The notes beneath the pieces are model-generated. The model did not search any database. It saw only the letters and a program-made list of their open reading frames with translations, and was not told the origin of the DNA. Positions 17,007 to 28,058 of a stretch of DNA of 64,000 nucleotides are shown here, piece after piece. Within the stretch, counting starts at the first letter, position 1. Every line of letters begins with the position of its first letter. A program made the position numbers and the translations under genes. Location: positions 32,782 through 96,781 of the forward strand of contig CALEIM010000127.1 in NCBI GenBank assembly GCA_937876395.1. Direction: 5' to 3'. The stretch comes from an uncultured Wenzhouxiangella sp. (GTDB taxonomy: Bacteria; Pseudomonadota; Gammaproteobacteria; Xanthomonadales; Wenzhouxiangellaceae).

Positions 17007-17041
17007 GCTGCTGGCCGGCCGGCAGTTGAGCGACTGATTCG

Positions 17042-17899
17042 ATGGAAGTGCTGTTTGCCGCTGCCCTGGCCGGTGTGGCCTGGTGGGCCTTCAGACGCTG
17101 GCGCATCCGGCAGCGCCGGCGGATTGCCGCTGAACCGCTGCCGCCGGGCTGGCGCCGAATACTGGAAGACCGCCTGCCGCTTTATCACGGCCTGCCCGAT
17201 GAGCTGCGCAAGCAGTTGCACGGGCATATCCAGCTTTTTTTGCACGACAAGCGTTTTTACGGCTTTCAGGGTCTGGAAATCACTGAGGAAATGCGCCTGA
17301 TCATTGCCGGCACCGCCTGTCTTTTGTTGCTCAACCGGCCCCATGATCATTTTGGTGGCTTCAGTTCGATCTACGTCTACCCTGGAACTTTCGTCTCCGA
17401 GCAGCGCCACCATGACGGGCTGCTGGAGTCACGTGGCGAACAGGCCCGCCTGGGCGAATCCTGGCACCGCGGCCCGTTGGTGCTGGCCTGGGACGCCGTT
17501 GAAAAAGGGGTTGGCGACATGAGCGACGGGCGCAACGTGGTGTTGCATGAGTTCGCCCACAAGCTTGACGGTGCCGACGGCGCAGTTGACGGCGCGCCGA
17601 TACTGCCCGATGCCTCGCAATACGCCGGCTGGGCACGGCTGATGCAGCGCGAGTACCAACAGCTCCAGCACGAGGTAGCGCACGGTACGAGTAGCCTGAT
17701 CGACCACTACGGCGCCACCGCACCGGCCGAGTTTTTCGCCGTGCTCGTCGAGCTGTTCTACGAAAAGCCCGATGCGCTGCAGAACCGGCACCCGGAGCTT
17801 TACGCCAAGCTGGTCCGTGCCTTCCGCGTCGATCCGGCGGATTGGCACGCCCGTCTGGCAGAAAAACAGGGGCTCGAACAGCCACCGCCCGGTCGCTGA
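17042..17899 (+). CDS. mtfA: MtfA-like zinc peptidase (M90)
   Basis: A 285-aa peptidase of family M90. It carries the zinc motif HEFAH (His169, Glu170, His173) and the downstream block [19 protein letters not shown], which supplies the third ligand in this family. In E. coli, MtfA binds the repressor Mlc and thereby modulates the glucose PTS; no Mlc or PTS gene is visible here, so the target may differ. The first 25 residues form a hydrophobic segment followed by an Arg-rich stretch, suggesting a membrane anchor not present in E. coli MtfA. Catalytic residues are complete. Confidence 0.88.
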   Translation: MEVLFAAALAGVAWWAFRRWRIRQRRRIAAEPLPPGWRRILEDRLPLYHGLPDELRKQLHGHIQLFLHDKRFYGFQGLEITEEMRLIIAGTACLLLLNRPHDHFGGFSSIYVYPGTFVSEQRHHDGLLESRGEQARLGESWHRGPLVLAWDAVEKGVGDMSDGRNVVLHEFAHKLDGADGAVDGAPILPDASQYAGWARLMQREYQQLQHEVAHGTSSLIDHYGATAPAEFFAVLVELFYEKPDALQNRHPELYAKLVRAFRVDPADWHARLAEKQGLEQPPPGR

Positions 17900-17916
17900 C
17901 GCGCAGCCCGACCGGC

Positions 17917-17943
17917 TTGATTACCATTGCGATCGGCTAGAAT
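17917..17943 (+). promoter_or_regulatory. promoter of the copper-delivery operon
   Basis: TTGATT (17917-17922) and TAGAAT (17938-17943) are separated by 15 bases, or 16 if the -35 is read as CTTGAT. The ctaG-type start codon follows 27 bases later. Confidence 0.5.
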
Positions 17944-17970
17944 GGCGGGCCGCCCGCTCAACTGTGAATC

Positions 17971-18825
17971 ATGTCGGAAGTTTTTACCCTATTCGCCCCC
18001 TGGGAGTTCAGCTGGCTGGTCCAACTGACCGTGTGGGGCACCCTGCTGATTTACTGGAACGGCTGGCGCCTGAGCCGGCCGAACGAGCGACCGGGAATAG
18101 CGGCCGTGCTGGCCTTTGTCATCGGCATGCTGCTGATGTATGCGGTAACTCAGACCTATCTCGACTACTGGTCGCAGTACATGTTTTTTGTCCACCGTGG
18201 CCAGCACCTGGTCTTGCACCACCTGGCGCCGTTTCTGATCGCCCTGTCGATGCCGGCAGCCGTGCTGGCCCGCGGCATTCCGGTGCCGATCAAGCGGTGG
18301 TTTGGCCAGCGGCGGACCCTGCGAATGGTCTGGGTCTCGGTTTATCGGCAGCTCCAGCATCCGGCCGTGGCCAGCATCCTGTTTGTCGGCCTGATTGTGT
18401 TCTGGCTCTCGCCGGCGGTGCATTTTGACGCGATGCTCAGCCGCGACCTGTACTGGGTGATGAACTGGTCGATGGCGCTCGATGGCCTGCTGTTCTGGTG
18501 GCTGATTTTCGAGCGCGGCGGAGCCGGCATTACCCCACGCCTGGGTTATGGCACGCGCGTGTTGCTGATGGTTGCGGTCATGGTGCCGCAGATCATCATC
18601 GGTGCCAGCATCACCTTTGCCAAAACCAACTGGTTCGAGGTCTACGCCGTGTGCGGGCGAGCCTGGCCGATCGCACCGATGACCGACCAGTATCTCGGCG
18701 GCTTGATTACCTGGATACCGCCGGCGATGATGAGTGCCGTGGGCGGTCTGATCTTGCTGCGCTTCTGGCTGTACGATGATGCGGCCCGCCATGAGCAGCA
18801 GGCAGTGGCCTGCCCAAACAATTGA
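17971..18825 (+). CDS. CtaG/caa3-type cytochrome c oxidase assembly membrane protein
   Basis: A 284-aa polytopic membrane protein of the caa3_CtaG family (about seven helices). It has the His-rich element FFVHRGQHLVLHHLAPF, whose histidines may bind copper, and conserved WLSPAVHFDAML and PQIIIGASITFA blocks. The family is required for copper-dependent assembly of cytochrome c oxidase. It heads a cluster with a PCuAC-type copper chaperone and an SCO protein, which strongly supports a role in CuA/CuB maturation. It is distinct from the Cox11-type CtaG. The oxidase itself is not in the window. Confidence 0.85.
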   Translation: MSEVFTLFAPWEFSWLVQLTVWGTLLIYWNGWRLSRPNERPGIAAVLAFVIGMLLMYAVTQTYLDYWSQYMFFVHRGQHLVLHHLAPFLIALSMPAAVLARGIPVPIKRWFGQRRTLRMVWVSVYRQLQHPAVASILFVGLIVFWLSPAVHFDAMLSRDLYWVMNWSMALDGLLFWWLIFERGGAGITPRLGYGTRVLLMVAVMVPQIIIGASITFAKTNWFEVYAVCGRAWPIAPMTDQYLGGLITWIPPAMMSAVGGLILLRFWLYDDAARHEQQAVACPNN

Positions 18826-18850
18826 ACTTTCAAGAATTAAGGATCCGCAC

Positions 18851-19312
18851 ATGAAAACGATTGTGTCTGCCATCGCATTGATTCTGATCATGGCCGCAGG
18901 CGCCCTGTGGTGGGTGTCGGACCAGCCGGCGGCTGAAGACGTCGAGATCAAGAACGCGCGCGTGCGCCTGGTGCCCGGCGGTGGTCCGATGGCCGGATAC
19001 CTTGAAATCCGCAACAATTCCAGAGCGGCAATACACTTGACAGCGGCCCGTTCAAGCGCCTTTGACCATGTGATGATCCACCGAACCGTCGTGTCCGACG
19101 GCAGCGCCCGCATGGAGCATCAGCACGAAGGCGTGCTGATCACCCCCGGTCAAACCGTGGTCTTTGCCCCGCGCGGTCTGCATCTGATGCTGATGCGGCC
19201 CCAGCAGGAGCTGCAGATCGGTGACAGCCTTGAACTGGTGCTGGAATTCGAGGGCCTGGAACCGGCCGAACGCTCGGCAAGTTTTACCGTCGTCCCGATT
19301 ACCTCGGAATGA
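18851..19312 (+). CDS. PCuAC-type periplasmic copper chaperone
   Basis: A 153-aa protein with one N-terminal hydrophobic signal or anchor and a DUF461/PCuAC beta domain. Candidate copper ligands are the His/Met cluster FDHVMIHR, the Met/His pair in ARMEHQ, and HLMLM near residue 125; the family uses a conserved Met/His set to hold Cu(I). PCuAC delivers copper to the CuA site of cytochrome oxidase, often with SCO. The start at 18851 follows TAAGGA. Its TGA overlaps the ATG of the SCO gene (ATGA), so the two are translationally coupled. Confidence 0.87.
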   Translation: MKTIVSAIALILIMAAGALWWVSDQPAAEDVEIKNARVRLVPGGGPMAGYLEIRNNSRAAIHLTAARSSAFDHVMIHRTVVSDGSARMEHQHEGVLITPGQTVVFAPRGLHLMLMRPQQELQIGDSLELVLEFEGLEPAERSASFTVVPITSE

Positions 19313-19899
19313 AACTGATTCGAGCGCTGATCATCGCCAGCCTGGCGCTGGTACTGCTGGCGGCCTGTTCGGACCGCAGCTGGAACGGCAAGGACGTGTC
19401 GTGGATGTGGCCGCCGCTGGAGTTCGAGCTGACCAGTGAAACCGGCGAGCAGGTGACCGAAGAACTTTTTGCCGGAAGGCCGGTGGCGATCTATTTCGGC
19501 TTCACCCACTGCCCCGATATCTGCCCGACCACCCTGGCCAAGCTGTCGGCCGCCGTGCGTCAACTGCCCGAACCGATGGCCGAGCGCATCCAGACGGCGT
19601 TTGTCAGCGTTGACCCGGCCCGCGATACCCCCGAACGCCTGGCGGACTACACCAACGCCTTTGACCAGCGCATGCTCGGTCTGACCGGCAGCCAGGAGCA
19701 GCTCACGGCGCTGACCCGCCGCTATCGGATCAGCTACGGCTATGAAGAACCGCGCGCCGACGGTAGCTATGACGTCAGCCACAGCTCGTCCATCGTGGTC
19801 TTTGACTCAAGGGGCGATGCCCGCCTGATGATGCTCGACACCCTTGAGGTCGCCAGCATCGCCGCCGACCTCGAACGCTTGCTTGGCGAGGACGCCTGA
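19309..19899 (+). CDS. SCO1/SenC-family lipoprotein, copper delivery to oxidase
   Basis: A 196-aa thioredoxin-fold protein with a lipoprotein signal (LVLLAAC, lipidated Cys20). Copper and redox residues are present: CPDIC (CxxxC) in FGFTHCPDICPTT and the conserved histidine in DVSHSSSIVVF. VSVDPARDTPE is the family signature strand. SCO proteins reduce or metallate CuA of cytochrome c oxidase in the periplasm. It is the third gene after the CtaG-type and PCuAC genes. Downstream the operon is followed within 50 bp by an insertion sequence. Confidence 0.92.
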   Translation: MKLIRALIIASLALVLLAACSDRSWNGKDVSWMWPPLEFELTSETGEQVTEELFAGRPVAIYFGFTHCPDICPTTLAKLSAAVRQLPEPMAERIQTAFVSVDPARDTPERLADYTNAFDQRMLGLTGSQEQLTALTRRYRISYGYEEPRADGSYDVSHSSSIVVFDSRGDARLMMLDTLEVASIAADLERLLGEDA

Positions 19900-19929
19900 T
19901 TTTGGACCTGTTGGCCCTTCGGACCAATA

Positions 19930-19945
19930 AAATTGCCGACTTGCC
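19930..19945 (+). repeat. left 16-bp target-site duplication of the IS
   Basis: AAATTGCCGACTTGCC directly abuts the left terminal repeat and is repeated exactly at 21367-21382. Confidence 0.9.
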
Positions 19946-21366
19946 TGTCAACCCAAAGTAGAAATGTCCCCTTTTTAACAAAGTAGAAATGTCCCCTTGG
20001 TCGTCAAGTGATGCGGTCTGGGTAGGCGCTTCGCCATGGGTGATCGGGCGCTGGTTTGTAGGCTGGTCTTGCGGCTTGCTGATTTCTGATCTGATCGATT
20101 CGACTGAGCACGGACTTGTCGTCCTCAATCGGGATGGGGCGCTCGCCCTCGGCCAGTATCCGGAAAGGCAGCGCCTGACCTTTGCTCAGAATGGTCATGC
20201 GGCCATCGAAGGCCTGGCACAGGGTCACATGGCTACCCCGGAGCCGGTAGCCCTTGCCGTGTCCGGTGATCTGGTACTGACGGTTGTTGAACTGGCAGGT
20301 CAGGTTCTTTGAGAGTTTGCGTCGGTGGTGGATACTCAGGATCAGGTCGAGCTCCTCGGTGCTGTGAAGAACCGGTCGGTGGGCGTCTGTGGTGCTTTGC
20401 GGTGGCTTGGCGAAGCGCCGGTTGTAATCGGCCAGGAAGGCGGGGACAAACGCGTTGGCCGCGTCGATATCGCTGATGTCACGCAGCCTGAGCTCCTTGG
20501 TCAGGCGATCCTGCAGGGTCTGGTTGGCCCGCTCAACCCGGCCCTTGGCCTGGGGTGTGCTGGCATGGATCGCGCCGATGTCGAGCGTCTTGAGGGCGCG
20601 CGTGAACTGGGTCAGCTCGCCTTCGCAGTCGCGCTGATTGACCCGAAAGATGCTGTGCCGGTCGGAGTACAGTGCAACCGGGCGTCCGTGGAGATCAAGG
20701 TACCCAGCCAGCGTTTCCATGTAGGCTTGGGTTGACTCGACTGGCACGAAGCGCAAGGCACCCAGCTCACCGGTGGCATCGTCGATGAACACGATCAGAC
20801 AGCAGCGCGGACCCCGGTCTTCGAACCAGTCATGCGGCGAGCCGTCGATCTGGACCAACTCGCCCCGGCAGGGTCGGCGTGGCCGACTCTGGTGAACCCG
20901 GGCCCGGCGCCGTCGCTTGGGCTGCCACAGGGCCTCGGCAATCATCCAGGCCCTGAGCGTCTCGACGGAGTGGGCAAAGCCGTGCCGCTCGACGAGCTTC
21001 TCGTGGGCCAGCGTCGGGCCGAAATCATGGTAGCGGGTACGCACCAGGTCGATGAACTGAGCCCGCACCGAAGCGGTAATGCGGTTATTGCCCGGCCGAC
21101 CGCGGTGTCGGGATACCAGGCCAGCAGCTCCATCGGCACGGAAGTTCCGAACCAGCCGTTTGATCTGGCGAACGCTAAGATCAAGCTGAAGCCCGGCCTC
21201 GCGCTGAATCAACTCGCCGTCCACCACCTTCCGGATCACACCAACCCGGTCCAACTCCTTGTGACTCATGGCAATCGTCTCCCGATCCATGGCCCCGCTC
21301 CCTGTCAGAACAAAAAGGGGACACTTTAACTTTGTGGAAAGGGGACATTAGTGCTTTGGGCTAACA
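19946..21366 (-). mobile_element. intact 1,421-bp insertion sequence, ISNCY/IS1202-type
   Basis: One transposase gene is bounded by imperfect terminal inverted repeats of about 50 bp (19946-~19999 and ~21313-21366). Both begin TGTYARCCCAAAG, and both contain two internal sub-repeats with ATGTCCCC or GTGTCCCC. A perfect 16-bp direct repeat flanks the element, which marks its exact ends and shows insertion by transposition. The intact gene and unmutated duplication suggest a recent event. Assignment to the IS1202-related group rests on transposase resemblance and the long duplication, both known for that group. Confidence 0.88.
20004..21290 (-). CDS. DDE transposase (ISNCY/IS1202-like)
   Basis: A 428-aa transposase. 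An N-terminal helix-turn-helix region (residues ~8-70, including LDLSVRQIKRLVRNFR) is followed by a GPTLAHEKL stretch. An RNase-H-like DDE core follows, with acids at Asp149 (QIDGSPHDWF), Asp210 (YSDRHSIF) and Glu253 (KGRVERANQTL). This spacing and these blocks are typical of ISNCY-type elements. Two starts are possible: ATG 21290 (GGGAG seven bases upstream) or ATG 21269 (GGGAGA nine bases upstream). The gene is complete with no frameshift, so the element should be able to move. Confidence 0.88.
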   Translation of the reverse strand: MDRETIAMSHKELDRVGVIRKVVDGELIQREAGLQLDLSVRQIKRLVRNFRADGAAGLVSRHRGRPGNNRITASVRAQFIDLVRTRYHDFGPTLAHEKLVERHGFAHSVETLRAWMIAEALWQPKRRRRARVHQSRPRRPCRGELVQIDGSPHDWFEDRGPRCCLIVFIDDATGELGALRFVPVESTQAYMETLAGYLDLHGRPVALYSDRHSIFRVNQRDCEGELTQFTRALKTLDIGAIHASTPQAKGRVERANQTLQDRLTKELRLRDISDIDAANAFVPAFLADYNRRFAKPPQSTTDAHRPVLHSTEELDLILSIHHRRKLSKNLTCQFNNRQYQITGHGKGYRLRGSHVTLCQAFDGRMTILSKGQALPFRILAEGERPIPIEDDKSVLSRIDQIRNQQAARPAYKPAPDHPWRSAYPDRIT

Positions 21367-21382
21367 AAATTGCCGACTTGCC
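21367..21382 (+). repeat. right 16-bp target-site duplication of the IS
   Basis: Exact copy of 19930-19945. It ends immediately before the -35 hexamer of the rpmB promoter. Confidence 0.9.
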
Positions 21383-21411
21383 TTGATCCGAAACTGATTC
21401 TGGGGTATAAA
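21383..21411 (+). promoter_or_regulatory. rpmB-rpmG promoter
   Basis: TTGATC and TATAAA are separated by exactly 17 bases, a strong sigma-70 type promoter. Transcription would start near 21418, about 40 nt before rpmB. Confidence 0.82.
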
Positions 21412-21456
21412 ACCCGGCTCGAATCGAATTCAACCAAATTTTCAGGAACAGTTCTC

Positions 21457-21693
21457 ATGGCCCGAGTGTGTCAGGTGACCGGCAAGCGTCCGCTGGTCGG
21501 CAACAACGTCTCCCACGCGAAAAACCGGACCCGGAAGCGGTCGCTGCCGAATCTGCATAGCCACCGGTTCTGGGTTGAGAGCGAAAATCGCTGGGTGAAG
21601 CTGCGCGTATCGACCAAAGGTCTGCGCACGATTGACAAAAACGGCATTGATCAGGTTCTCGCCGACCTGCGTGCCCGCGGCGAAAAGGTTTAA
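21457..21693 (+). CDS. rpmB: 50S ribosomal protein L28
   Basis: A 78-aa basic protein with the L28 signature at its start ([20 protein letters not shown]) and the family's length. It binds 23S rRNA in the large subunit. The open frame extends upstream, but the ATG at 21457 is preceded by AGGA and begins the conserved protein. rpmG follows 12 bases after the stop in the usual L28-L33 operon. Its promoter now lies directly next to an IS, but the element stops short of the -35. Confidence 0.98.
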   Translation: MARVCQVTGKRPLVGNNVSHAKNRTRKRSLPNLHSHRFWVESENRWVKLRVSTKGLRTIDKNGIDQVLADLRARGEKV

Positions 21694-21705
21694 GGAGCTT
21701 CCAAC

Positions 21706-21873
21706 ATGGCCAACAGCGCACGCGACAAGATCCGCATGATCTCCAGTGCCGGTACCGGGCACTTCTACACCACGGACAAGAACAAGAAGAACACGCCGGG
21801 CAAGATGGAGATCAAGAAGTACGATCCCGTCGTCCGCAAGCACGTGATGTACAAGGAAGGCAAGATCAAGTAA
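21706..21873 (+). CDS. rpmG: 50S ribosomal protein L33
   Basis: A 55-aa protein beginning [20 protein letters not shown] and ending KEGKIK, typical of L33. It lacks the CxxC zinc pairs found in some L33 forms (a zinc-independent type). AAGGAG lies nine bases upstream. It is second in the rpmB operon and followed by a strong terminator. Confidence 0.98.
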   Translation: MANSARDKIRMISSAGTGHFYTTDKNKKNTPGKMEIKKYDPVVRKHVMYKEGKIK

Positions 21874-21899
21874 GCGGCCCGCTTTTGTACCGCTTGCAG

Positions 21900-21930
21900 A
21901 AAACGCCGGGCCTGAAAAGCCCGGCGTTTT
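21900..21930 (+). terminator. rpmG terminator
   Basis: A 12-bp stem AAAACGCCGGGC/GCCCGGCGTTTT with a seven-base loop, ending in TTTT, lies 27 bases after rpmG. The A/T flanks make it usable in both directions. Confidence 0.88.
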
Positions 21931-22009
21931 GCGTTGCGCCCTGAGCGACACGGACACGGCGCCGGTCGTCGTAGAATATCCGCTACCTCATGACCAGCGA
22001 ATTGAAGCG

Positions 22010-22606
22010 ATGCCTGACGATCTGATTGCCGGCAACCGCCGATGGGCGAGCGCCATTCTCGGTGAAAAGCCTGATTATTTCGAGCGCCTGGCCGCGGTCC
22101 AGAGGCCCGACTATTTCTGGATTGGCTGTGCCGATTCGCGCGTGCCGGCCAACGTGGTTACCGGGCGCGATGCCGGGCGTATTTTCGTGCATCGCAACGT
22201 GGCCAACCTGATCCATCCGGCAGATTTCAACCTGCTCGCCTGCCTGGAATTTGCGATCGAGGATCTGGGTATCCGCGATATCGTGGTGTGCGGCCACTAT
22301 GGCTGCGCCGGGGTCAGAACCGCGACCGAGGGCATGGATCACGGCCTGGCCGATCACTGGGTCGAACCGATTCGGGCGATTGCCCGCCATCGTGCCGAGG
22401 AACTTGATTCCCTGACCGAGCCGGAGGCGCGCCTGAACCGCCTGGCCGAGCTTAACGTGGTCGAGGGCGTGAAGCGCGTGGCCGAAACTCCGGTCATCCA
22501 GCGCGCCTGGACGCGCGGCGAGCAGATCACGATTCACGGCCTGATCTACGGACTCAAGGATGGCCTGCTCAAGGACCTGGGCTGCTCGGTTCGACGCGCT
22601 GACTGA
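22010..22606 (+). CDS. beta-carbonic anhydrase
   Basis: A 198-aa zinc enzyme interconverting CO2 and bicarbonate. The beta-class residues are all visible: CADSR (Cys, Asp-Arg dyad) and CGHYGCAGV (His and second Cys ligands). A TAGAAT sequence near 21971-21976 probably drives it. The open frame begins at 21929 inside the rpmG terminator, but the protein family starts around MPDDLIAGNRRW, so ATG 22010 is used; GAAG upstream is only a weak ribosome site. The gene converges with radC. Confidence 0.94.
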   Translation: MPDDLIAGNRRWASAILGEKPDYFERLAAVQRPDYFWIGCADSRVPANVVTGRDAGRIFVHRNVANLIHPADFNLLACLEFAIEDLGIRDIVVCGHYGCAGVRTATEGMDHGLADHWVEPIRAIARHRAEELDSLTEPEARLNRLAELNVVEGVKRVAETPVIQRAWTRGEQITIHGLIYGLKDGLLKDLGCSVRRAD

Positions 22607-22627
22607 TCGCCAGAGCGTCCCCAGGCG

Positions 22628-23302
22628 CTACACCAGCCCGCGCTCAGCCAGCGATACAACCTCGCCATCGCCAACGATGAAATGATCGAGCAGGCGAATT
22701 TCAACCAGTCCCAGCGCGTCGCGCAGGCGCCGGGTAATGGCCAGATCGGCCTGGCTCGGTTCGGCCACTCCGGAAGGGTGATTGTGGGCGATGATCAGTG
22801 CGGCGGCTCGTCTGGCGAGCGCCTTTTCGACCACCACGCGCGGGTGGACATGGGCCGCGTCAATGGTCCCGGTAAACAGCTCATCGAAGGCGATTACGCG
22901 ATGGCGGGTGTCGAGATGCAGCGCACAGAACACCTCATGAGGCCGATCGCGCAGCGCCGCACTCAGGTATTCGCGGGTGGCTTGCGGGCTGGTCAGCGGA
23001 TGGCCGCGTTCAAGGTTTTCACGTAGCTGGCGCCGGGCCAGTTCCACCGCCGCCTGGATCTGGGCATACTTGGCCGGCCCCAGGCCCGGGGTTTCGCAGA
23101 AGCGTTCGAGACTGGCATCCAGCAGGCCACGCAGCCCGCCGTGGAGATTGAGCAGGTGACGGGCCAGATCGAGCGCTGAACGTCCGTGGCAGCCGGTGCG
23201 CAGCAAAATGGCGAGCAGTTCGGCGTCGCTGAGCTCGGCAGGCCCGCTGGCCAGCAGGCGTTCGCGGGGTCGTTCGGCCATCGGCCAGTCGGCGATTTTC
23301 AT
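22628..23302 (-). CDS. radC: RadC/JAB-domain protein
   Basis: A 224-aa RadC-type protein. It has an N-terminal helix-hairpin-helix region (about residues 20-100, with [13 protein letters not shown]) and a C-terminal JAMM/MPN domain carrying the metal motif HNHPSG. Despite the name, a role in DNA repair is not established for the family. It is transcribed divergently from coaBC with about 107 bp between starts, a gene arrangement common in gammaproteobacteria. All JAMM residues are intact. Confidence 0.95.
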   Translation of the reverse strand: MKIADWPMAERPRERLLASGPAELSDAELLAILLRTGCHGRSALDLARHLLNLHGGLRGLLDASLERFCETPGLGPAKYAQIQAAVELARRQLRENLERGHPLTSPQATREYLSAALRDRPHEVFCALHLDTRHRVIAFDELFTGTIDAAHVHPRVVVEKALARRAAALIIAHNHPSGVAEPSQADLAITRRLRDALGLVEIRLLDHFIVGDGEVVSLAERGLV

Positions 23303-23409
23303 GGTCGGGCTACAAGGATGGTGTCGGAGGCGTTATTCTGGTCGCCCGGCGCCGAAACCAGCAAGCGGCCCCGGCCCCGCTTCCCGGTAGGAATTTGACT
23401 CGACACAAC

Positions 23410-24642
23410 ATGAACATGCTTGCAGGAAAAAAAATCGTGGTCGGCGTGACCGGCGGCATCGCCGCCTACAAAGTGCCCGAGCTGCTGCGCCGTCTGCGCG
23501 ATGCCGGTGCCGAAGTGCGTGTCGTCATGACCGCCGGCGCCCAGGCTTTTATCACCCCGCTGACCCTGCAGGCGACCAGTGGCCAGCGCGTTCACGGCGA
23601 TCTGCTCGACCCGGAAGCCGAGGCCGGCATGGGGCATATCGAGCTGGCCCGCTGGGCCGACGAGATTCTGGTGGCCCCGGCCACGGCACACGCAATCGCG
23701 CGCTTCGCTGCCGGTCTGGCCGATGATTTGCTTGGCACCTTGATTGTCGCCAGCGAGGCTCGCGTCTGGCTGGCCCCGGCGATGAATCGCGTCATGTGGG
23801 CGTCACCGTCGGTGCAGGACAATTGCGCCGTGCTCAGTTCGCGCGGTGTGCGCATTCTTGGCCCGGGAGCGGGCTCCCAGGCCTGTGGCGAGCACGGCCA
23901 GGGGCGCATGCTTGAACCGGCCGAACTGGTTGAAGCGCTGGCTGCCGGCTCGAATGCCCTGGCCGGTCGCCGCTTCGTGGTTACGGCCGGGCCGACCCAG
24001 GAGCCGCTCGATCCGGTGCGCTTCATCGCCAATCGCTCGTCGGGGCGGATGGGTTTTGCGGTCGCCGCAGCCCTTGCCGAACTGGGCGCGAAGGTGCAAC
24101 TGGTGGCCGGGCCGGTGCAGATGGCAACGCCGCCGGGCGTTGAGCGCACCGACGTGCGCACCGCAGTCGAGATGCAGCGCGCGGTCATGGCACGCCTCGA
24201 CGGTGCCGACGGCTTTGTCGGCGTAGCCGCCGTGGCCGACTATCGGCCGGCACGGCTGGCCGAGGACAAGCTCAAGAAGTCATCGGATGACATGCAGCTT
24301 AAGCTGGTACCCAATCCAGACATCATTGCCGAAGTCGCCGGCGGCACGACGCGGCCGGGCATCGTGGTCGGCTTCGCCGCCGAAACCCGTGACCTGGAAA
24401 ATGCCGCCATGGGCAAGCTCAAGGCCAAGAAGCTTGACCTGATCGCGGCCAACCGGGTCGGGGCCGATCTGGGATTCGAGACCGAGGACAATGCGCTGGA
24501 AGTGTTCAGCGCCAGCCGGCGCTGGAGCCTTGGGTCCATGCCCAAGCAGGCCCTGGCGCGCGAGCTGGTTGCTATCATCGTTGAAACCATGATCGAGAGG
24601 GAAAACCGATCCAATGAATCGCCTGAAAGTCCGCATTCTTGA
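23410..24642 (+). CDS. coaBC: bifunctional phosphopantothenoylcysteine decarboxylase/synthetase
   Basis: A 410-aa enzyme for two steps of coenzyme A synthesis: CTP-dependent coupling of cysteine to 4'-phosphopantothenate (CoaB half), then FMN-dependent decarboxylation (CoaC half). The CoaC domain comes first, with its catalytic His in [10 protein letters not shown], the PAMNRVMW motif, and a Cys-containing clamp [13 protein letters not shown]. The CoaB domain has [16 protein letters not shown] and the Lys-rich EDKLKKS. The frame is open from TTG 23395, but an ATG is expected; 23410 is chosen, 23416 is possible. Its end overlaps dut by 29 bases. Confidence 0.96.
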   Translation: MNMLAGKKIVVGVTGGIAAYKVPELLRRLRDAGAEVRVVMTAGAQAFITPLTLQATSGQRVHGDLLDPEAEAGMGHIELARWADEILVAPATAHAIARFAAGLADDLLGTLIVASEARVWLAPAMNRVMWASPSVQDNCAVLSSRGVRILGPGAGSQACGEHGQGRMLEPAELVEALAAGSNALAGRRFVVTAGPTQEPLDPVRFIANRSSGRMGFAVAAALAELGAKVQLVAGPVQMATPPGVERTDVRTAVEMQRAVMARLDGADGFVGVAAVADYRPARLAEDKLKKSSDDMQLKLVPNPDIIAEVAGGTTRPGIVVGFAAETRDLENAAMGKLKAKKLDLIAANRVGADLGFETEDNALEVFSASRRWSLGSMPKQALARELVAIIVETMIERENRSNESPESPHS

Positions 24643-25069
24643 CCCGCGCCTGGGCGAGCTTTGGCCGCTACCTGAATATGCCACGCCGGGTTCGGCCGGC
24701 CTGGATCTGCGCGCCTGTCTGGACCAGGATCTGACCCTTGAACCGGGCCAGACCGCGCTGCTGCCCTCGGGCATGGCCATCCATCTCGACGATCCTGGCC
24801 TGGCCGCGGTACTGCTGCCGCGTTCCGGCCTGGGGCACAAGCAGGGTCTGGTGCTGGGCAACCTGGTGGGTCTGATCGACAGCGATTATCAGGGCGAGGT
24901 GAAGATTTCCTGCTGGAACCGCGGACTGGATACCATCCTGATCGAGCCGGGTCAGCGTATCTGTCAGCTGGTCGTCGTCCCGGTGGTCCAGGTTCAGCTC
25001 GACGTGGTTGAGGCCTTCGAGGCGAGCGAGCGGGCTGGCGGCGGTATTGGTCACACCGGGGTGCGCTGA
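24614..25069 (+). CDS. dut: dUTP pyrophosphatase
   Basis: A 151-aa trimeric dUTPase that hydrolyses dUTP to dUMP, keeping uracil out of DNA and supplying thymidylate synthesis. The five motifs are present: [10 protein letters not shown] (1), [10 protein letters not shown] (2), [10 protein letters not shown] (3), RICQLV (4) and [10 protein letters not shown] (5; the usual serine is replaced by histidine). It starts inside the last codons of coaBC and ends two bases before the algC-type gene, forming the coaBC-dut-algC operon known from related bacteria. Confidence 0.96.
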   Translation: MNRLKVRILDPRLGELWPLPEYATPGSAGLDLRACLDQDLTLEPGQTALLPSGMAIHLDDPGLAAVLLPRSGLGHKQGLVLGNLVGLIDSDYQGEVKISCWNRGLDTILIEPGQRICQLVVVPVVQVQLDVVEAFEASERAGGGIGHTGVR

Positions 25070-25071
25070 TC

Positions 25072-27984
<2,913 letters not shown>

Positions 27985-27985
27985 A

Positions 27986-28026
27986 GGCACAAGGTTCAGG
28001 GCTCTAGGCAAAAATCTTCTTGTGCC
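27986..28026. terminator. palindrome between convergent algC-like and gshA genes
   Basis: GGCACAAG (27986-27993) pairs with CTTGTGCC (28019-28026) around a 25-base loop. Several more GCCTTG/CAAGG copies lie in the same 75-bp gap. There is no T-run, so a terminator or a repetitive intergenic element are both possible. Confidence 0.4.
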
Positions 28027-28058
28027 CTGCGCCTTGAGCCTTGCGCCTATTGCAACAA

